Source: Nocardioides furvisabuli (GTDB lineage: Bacteria; Actinomycetota; Actinomycetes; Propionibacteriales; Nocardioidaceae). Taken from it: 64,000 nucleotides of DNA. Below the pieces are notes generated by a model. It saw nothing but the letters and a program-made list of their open reading frames with translations, searched no databases and was not told where the DNA came from. The DNA lies in contig NZ_JAIGQB010000005.1 of NCBI RefSeq assembly GCF_021083185.1, forward strand, positions 124,001 to 188,000. The letters are read 5' to 3'. The position numbers were made by a program, and so were the translations under genes. Positions 60,771 through 64,000 of this stretch are shown in pieces (within the stretch, counting starts at the first letter, position 1; every line of letters starts with the position of its first letter).

Positions 60771-62318
60771 ATGCCGCCCGTCCCGCCCCCCGGGTCGCAC
60801 CAGACGCGCTTCACCACGCTCGACCGCGCGCAGCGTGTGCGGTTCCGTCGCGCGGTGACCCTGATGCTGATGACCCTCGTCCTGCCCGGCTCCGCACAGC
60901 TGGTCTCCGGCAACCGTCGGGTGGGCCTGCTCGCGGTGCGCACCTGGCTGGTGCTCCTCGCGCTGGGCGCGACGGCACTGGTGACGTCGTACTTCTGGCA
61001 CGGCGTCGCCTTCTGGGCCGGCACCGACACGACCTTCCTGCTGGTGCTCCGCGTCGCGCTGATCGGCCTCGCGGTCGCGTGGGCCTACCTGTTCGTCGAC
61101 GCCTGGCGCCTCGGCCAGCCCCTGACCCTCCAGCGCCAGCACCGCCTCGCGATCGTCGGCGTCAACGGCCTGCTGTGCTTCAGCGTCGCCGGCGCCCTGC
61201 TCTTCGGCGCCCACATGGTCGGCGTCCAGCGCCAGTTCATCGTCTCGATGTTCGGCGACGGCGCTGCCGTGGACGCCCACCAGGGGCGCTACAACGTGCT
61301 GCTCATGGGCGGCGACTCCGGTGCGGGTCGCTGGGGCCTGCGACCGGACTCGATGACCGTGGCGAGCATCGACGCCGAGACCGGCAAGACCGTGCTCATC
61401 TCGCTGCCGCGCAACATGCAGAACTTCCCCTTCGCCGAGGGCTCGGTCATGGACGAGCAGTTCCCGAACGGCTTCGACGCCGAGGGCCAGTACCTCAACG
61501 GTCTCGCCACCTGGGCCCTCGACCACGCCGAGCTGTTCGAGGGCTCGAAGAACCCCGGTGTCGACGCGACCGTCATGGGCGTCGAGGGCATCACCGGCCT
61601 GGAGGTGAACTACTGGGCGATGGTCAACCTCGAGGGGTTCAAGGACCTCGTCGACGCCGTCGGCGGCGTGGAGCTCAACGTGCGCCAGCCGATCCCCGTC
61701 GGGCTGCCCCACGAGAAGACCTTCCACTACATCGAGCCCGGCGTCCGCACCCTCGGTGGTCACGACACGCTGTGGTTCGCCCGGGCCCGCGAGGGCTCCG
61801 ACGACTACTCGCGGATGGCGCGGCAGAAGTGCGTGATGGGCGCGATGCTCCAGCAGGTCAGCCCCCAGGTCGCGCTCACCAACTTCGAGGAGATCGCCGG
61901 CGCGAGCTCGGCGATGGTCTCCACCGACATCCCCCGCGGCGAGGTCGACCGCTTCGTCGACCTCGCCCTCAAGGCCCGCAACCAGAAGATCGCCACGCTG
62001 TCGCTGGTGCCGCCGATGATCAACACCGCGAACCCCGACATCGAGCTCGTGCAGCAGAAGGTCGCCGCAGCCATCGCGCGCGCCGAGGGCCAGAAGCCGG
62101 TCGTGGAGACCGTCGAGGCCGCCGACGCGCCGGCGGTCGAGGCCCCCGCAGCGGACGCGGACGACTCCGTGGCGCCCGCCGCTCCGGCGACCTCCTCCGC
62201 GCCGCCCTCCGCGCCGACCACCCCGACCCCGCCCCCGGCGGTCACGGGCGGCTCGCTCGGCTCCCTGTCGACCGGCTACGCGGCGAACCAGTCGGAGGAC
62301 CTCGGCGCGGTTTGTTGA
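60771..62318 (+). CDS. LytR-CpsA-Psr family protein with multi-helix N-terminus (second)
   Basis: 515 residues. It starts with four membrane helices in residues 25-165 (LMLMTLVLPGSAQLVSGNRR is like the TM2 motif), unlike the single helix usual in LCP proteins. LCP domain about 180-400: YNVLLMGGDSG, RPDSMTVASID, VLISLPRNMQNFP (Arg), DAVGGVELNV, LWFARARE and DYSRMARQKCVM. A Pro/Ala/Thr/Ser-rich tail of ~80 residues ends in a terminal Cys. AAAGG lies seven bases before ATG. Probable role in linking wall polymer to peptidoglycan, followed by glycosyltransferase genes. Confidence 0.92.
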   Translation: MPPVPPPGSHQTRFTTLDRAQRVRFRRAVTLMLMTLVLPGSAQLVSGNRRVGLLAVRTWLVLLALGATALVTSYFWHGVAFWAGTDTTFLLVLRVALIGLAVAWAYLFVDAWRLGQPLTLQRQHRLAIVGVNGLLCFSVAGALLFGAHMVGVQRQFIVSMFGDGAAVDAHQGRYNVLLMGGDSGAGRWGLRPDSMTVASIDAETGKTVLISLPRNMQNFPFAEGSVMDEQFPNGFDAEGQYLNGLATWALDHAELFEGSKNPGVDATVMGVEGITGLEVNYWAMVNLEGFKDLVDAVGGVELNVRQPIPVGLPHEKTFHYIEPGVRTLGGHDTLWFARAREGSDDYSRMARQKCVMGAMLQQVSPQVALTNFEEIAGASSAMVSTDIPRGEVDRFVDLALKARNQKIATLSLVPPMINTANPDIELVQQKVAAAIARAEGQKPVVETVEAADAPAVEAPAADADDSVAPAAPATSSAPPSAPTTPTPPPAVTGGSLGSLSTGYAANQSEDLGAVC

Positions 62319-62336
62319 GGCCCCGCGCCCGACCCC

Positions 62337-62342
62337 TACTGT
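62337..62342 (+). promoter_or_regulatory. -10 element, leaderless glycosyltransferase gene
   Basis: TACTGT ends seven bases before GTG 62350. It overlaps the upstream in-frame GTG at 62341, which is therefore unlikely to be the start. Confidence 0.45.
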
Positions 62343-62349
62343 GTACGCC

Positions 62350-63279
62350 GTGACCACCGGACCGCTGCCCCGCATCGTCGCGGTCGTGGTCACCTTCAAC
62401 CGCCTCGAGCTGCTCCGGACGCTCGTCACGCGGCTCGGTGAGATCGACGGCCTGGCAGAGGTGCTGGTGGTCGACAACGCCTCCTCCGACGGCACGGGGG
62501 AGTGGCTGGCCGCGCGCGGGCACACCGGTGAGATCCCGCTGTCGGGGCGCACCCTGACCACCAACCGCGGCGGCGCCGGTGGCTTCCACGACGGGCTCGC
62601 CTGGGCCATCGACCGCGAGGCCGACCTGGTCTGGCTCATGGACGACGACGGCCTGCCCGACCGCGACTGCCTCGAGCGGCTGCTCGAGGAGACCGACAAC
62701 CTCGACTTCTGGGGCCCGCTGGTCGTCGACGAGGCCGACCCCGGCCGGCTGGTCTTCCCGATCCGGCTGCCCGGTGGCGCCCGCGTGGTGCACGCCGTCG
62801 ACGACGTACGCCGTGCCGCCCGCGCCGACCGCATCGACGGCATCGTGATCCCGTTCAACGGCGTGCTGGTCACCAAGGAGCTCGTCGACCGGATCGGCCT
62901 GCCCCGCGAGGAGTTCTTCATCTGGGGCGACGACCACGAGTACCGGCTGCGCGCCGAGGAGGCCGGCGCCCGCGTCGCCACCGTCGTCACCGCCACCGTG
63001 CGGCACCCCAGCGTGGGCAACCTCGGCACCCCGATGATGTTCGGCCGCACGACCTACAACGACTCGCCGAGCGACCTCAAGCACTACTGCATGGCGCGCA
63101 ACAACCTGGTCAACCTGCGCGACTACCGCGGGCCGCTGCACGCCCTCGCCTTCGTGGTGAAGACCGCGTGGTTCTACACCTTCACCCGCCCGAGCCTGGC
63201 GCGCCTGCGACTCAGCCTGGGCGCCATGCGCGCCGGCATCGCCGGGGACTTCGACGGCCACCGGAGGTTCCTCGGATGA
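62350..63279 (+). CDS. Family 2 glycosyltransferase, galactofuranosyltransferase-like
   Basis: 309 residues. VAVVVTFNRLELLRTLV starts the GT-A fold, VVDNASSDGTGEW follows, TNRGGAGGFHDGLAWA is a motif shared with GlfT1-type enzymes, LVWLMDDDGLP is the DXD metal site, and WGDDHEYRLRAEEAGA is the acceptor/base region. It presumably adds galactofuranose or a related sugar to lipid-linked wall polymer at the cytoplasmic face. ATGA overlap with the next glycosyltransferase. Adjacent LCP genes support cell-wall polysaccharide assembly. Confidence 0.88.
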   Translation: MTTGPLPRIVAVVVTFNRLELLRTLVTRLGEIDGLAEVLVVDNASSDGTGEWLAARGHTGEIPLSGRTLTTNRGGAGGFHDGLAWAIDREADLVWLMDDDGLPDRDCLERLLEETDNLDFWGPLVVDEADPGRLVFPIRLPGGARVVHAVDDVRRAARADRIDGIVIPFNGVLVTKELVDRIGLPREEFFIWGDDHEYRLRAEEAGARVATVVTATVRHPSVGNLGTPMMFGRTTYNDSPSDLKHYCMARNNLVNLRDYRGPLHALAFVVKTAWFYTFTRPSLARLRLSLGAMRAGIAGDFDGHRRFLG

Positions 63280-64000
63280 GTTTCGAGGCTCGCTCCGCTC
63301 GCACCTCAACCACCGGGAGCTCCGCCGGGGAGAGCGTCGCGGTCGTCGTGGTCACCCACGACCGCGCCGACCTGCTGGCCGCCATGCTCGACGGGATCGC
63401 CGCCCAGACACACGCCCCGGACGCGGTCATCGTCGTCGACAACGCGAGCGCCGACCACACCCCCGAGGTGCTCTCCCAGAGGATCGCCCGCACCGACCTG
63501 CCGCTCGAGGTGATCCGGCAGGACAACCTCGGCGGCGCCGGAGGCTTCCACCGCGGCGTGCGGGCGGCGTACGACCAGGGCTTCGACCGGGTGTGGCTGA
63601 TGGACGACGACGTCGTCCCCGCCCCCGGCTGTCTCGCCGCGCTCATGGCCGTCGACGAGGACTGCCTGATCGCCGTGCGCGAGGACCTCGCGGGGGCGCT
63701 GGTGGAGAAGGCGGCGGTCGACTTCGACCTGCGCAACCCGCTGGCGATCAAGCCCAAGCGCGCGACGGTCGACAGCACGTACGCCGACCGCGCGTCGATG
63801 CCCGCCCTCGTCGAGGTGCACAACGTGGCCTTCGAGGGCTTCATGGCCCGCCGCAGCGTCATCGAGGAGGTCGGCTTCCCCGACCCGTCGTTCTTCATCT
63901 TCTACGACGACGCCGAGTACGCCGTGCGTGCCCGCCGGACCGGCCGCCGGATCTGGGGGGTCCGCGACGCGGTGCTGGTGCGCCAGCTCGACTTCAACCA
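63276..64000 (+). CDS. Family 2 glycosyltransferase, 3' end outside window
   Basis: At least 241 residues; open to the window end. Core begins at VAVVVVTHDRADLLAAMLDG, then VIVVDNASADHTPEVL, DNLGGAGGFHRGVRAA, VWLMDDDVVP (DXD) and FYDDAEYAVRARRTGR. Homologous to the preceding gene, so probably a second sugar-adding step. GGAGG lies eight bases before ATG 63276. Residues 2-14 (SFEARSARTSTTG) are encoded by what looks like a dispersed intergenic repeat, so the native start may originally have been further downstream. Confidence 0.85.
   Translation, partial: MSFEARSARTSTTGSSAGESVAVVVVTHDRADLLAAMLDGIAAQTHAPDAVIVVDNASADHTPEVLSQRIARTDLPLEVIRQDNLGGAGGFHRGVRAAYDQGFDRVWLMDDDVVPAPGCLAALMAVDEDCLIAVREDLAGALVEKAAVDFDLRNPLAIKPKRATVDSTYADRASMPALVEVHNVAFEGFMARRSVIEEVGFPDPSFFIFYDDAEYAVRARRTGRRIWGVRDAVLVRQLDFN
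63280..63316 (+). repeat. Dispersed GC-rich repeat inside a coding start
   Basis: GTTTCGAGGCTCGCTCCGCT followed by CGCACCTCAACCACCGG. This closely matches a repeat I recall between genes in Nocardioides genomes (CGGTGGTTGAGG...GCGAGCG...TCTCGAAACC in reverse). Internal GAGGCTCGCTCC/GGAGC-type symmetry is partial. It is read through in frame here. Confidence 0.55.

Noticed and set aside
1..64000. CRISPR arrays, rRNA operons, riboswitches
   Set aside because: No regularly spaced repeats, no rRNA-like conserved stretches and no recognisable riboswitch core were seen in the intergenic regions.

Overview
The window looks like a chromosomal segment of a high-GC actinobacterium, most likely a Nocardioides-type member of the Propionibacteriales. 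The evidence is the strong G/C bias at third codon positions, biotin-dependent acyl-CoA carboxylase subunits including the actinobacterial epsilon subunit, an IdeR/DtxR-type iron box, DUF222/13E12 HNH proteins and galactofuranosyltransferase-like glycosyltransferases. Gene content, though not strict order, matches the Mycobacterium tuberculosis Rv3274c-Rv3303c neighbourhood: lpdA, nei2, accA3, maf, accE, accD5, birA, PH-domain protein, purK, purE and fadE25.

Layout. 1-6.6 kb: 3' part of lipoamide dehydrogenase, LpdA quinone reductase, Nei2 DNA glycosylase, an uncharacterised protein, a SpoIID/LytB protein and an SGNH hydrolase. 6.6-12 kb: pyruvate carboxylase and the biotinylated alpha subunit of acyl-CoA carboxylase. 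12-18.3 kb: a four-gene operon under an iron box, made of an Fe3+ ABC importer (binding protein, two-domain permease, ATPase) plus an 850-residue fusion of adenylation, carrier and membrane acyltransferase domains. 18.3-26.4 kb: acyl-CoA dehydrogenase, secreted trypsin-like protease, YnfA, DUF222/HNH protein, and a two-component system followed by an ABC-2 exporter. 26.4-33.5 kb: DedA-like protein, CDP-alcohol phosphotransferase, Maf, DUF885 hydrolase, a Tat substrate, AccE, AccD5 and the divergent biotin ligase BirA, which would biotinylate the carboxylases nearby. 33.5-41.6 kb: PH-domain protein, class III cyclase, winged-helix regulator, PurK-PurE, ArfB, L-2-hydroxyglutarate oxidase, Gfo/Idh/MocA oxidoreductase, CoA-binding protein and a FadE25-like acyl-CoA dehydrogenase.

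41.6-51.1 kb is the accessory part. A tightly overlapping seven-gene operon (MHS transporter, sulfatase, formylglycine-generating enzyme, two DUF202 proteins, glycerol kinase, glycerol-3-phosphate dehydrogenase) and a divergent IclR regulator lie between the 3' end of the FadE25-like gene and a second, near-identical copy of its last ~89 bp. The copies differ only at synonymous third positions and in the stop codon. This reads as an inserted catabolic island, most simply explained as import and desulfation of a sulfate ester that yields glycerol. Substrate and mobility are inference.

51.2-58.9 kb: orphan PAS histidine kinase, a copper-type cluster (His-rich lipoprotein, CopC-CopD fusion, YcnI, membrane protein), a DUF1707-PadR pair with a 16-bp palindromic operator, a decayed HNH gene and a DUF1905 protein. 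58.9-64 kb: two LytR-CpsA-Psr proteins, a thioesterase and two family-2 glycosyltransferases, the second cut by the window end. No rRNA, tRNA, CRISPR array, integrase or intact insertion sequence was recognised. Many start codons sit 6-8 nt after a TAnnnT-like -10 hexamer, suggesting widespread leaderless transcription; I used this to choose several starts.
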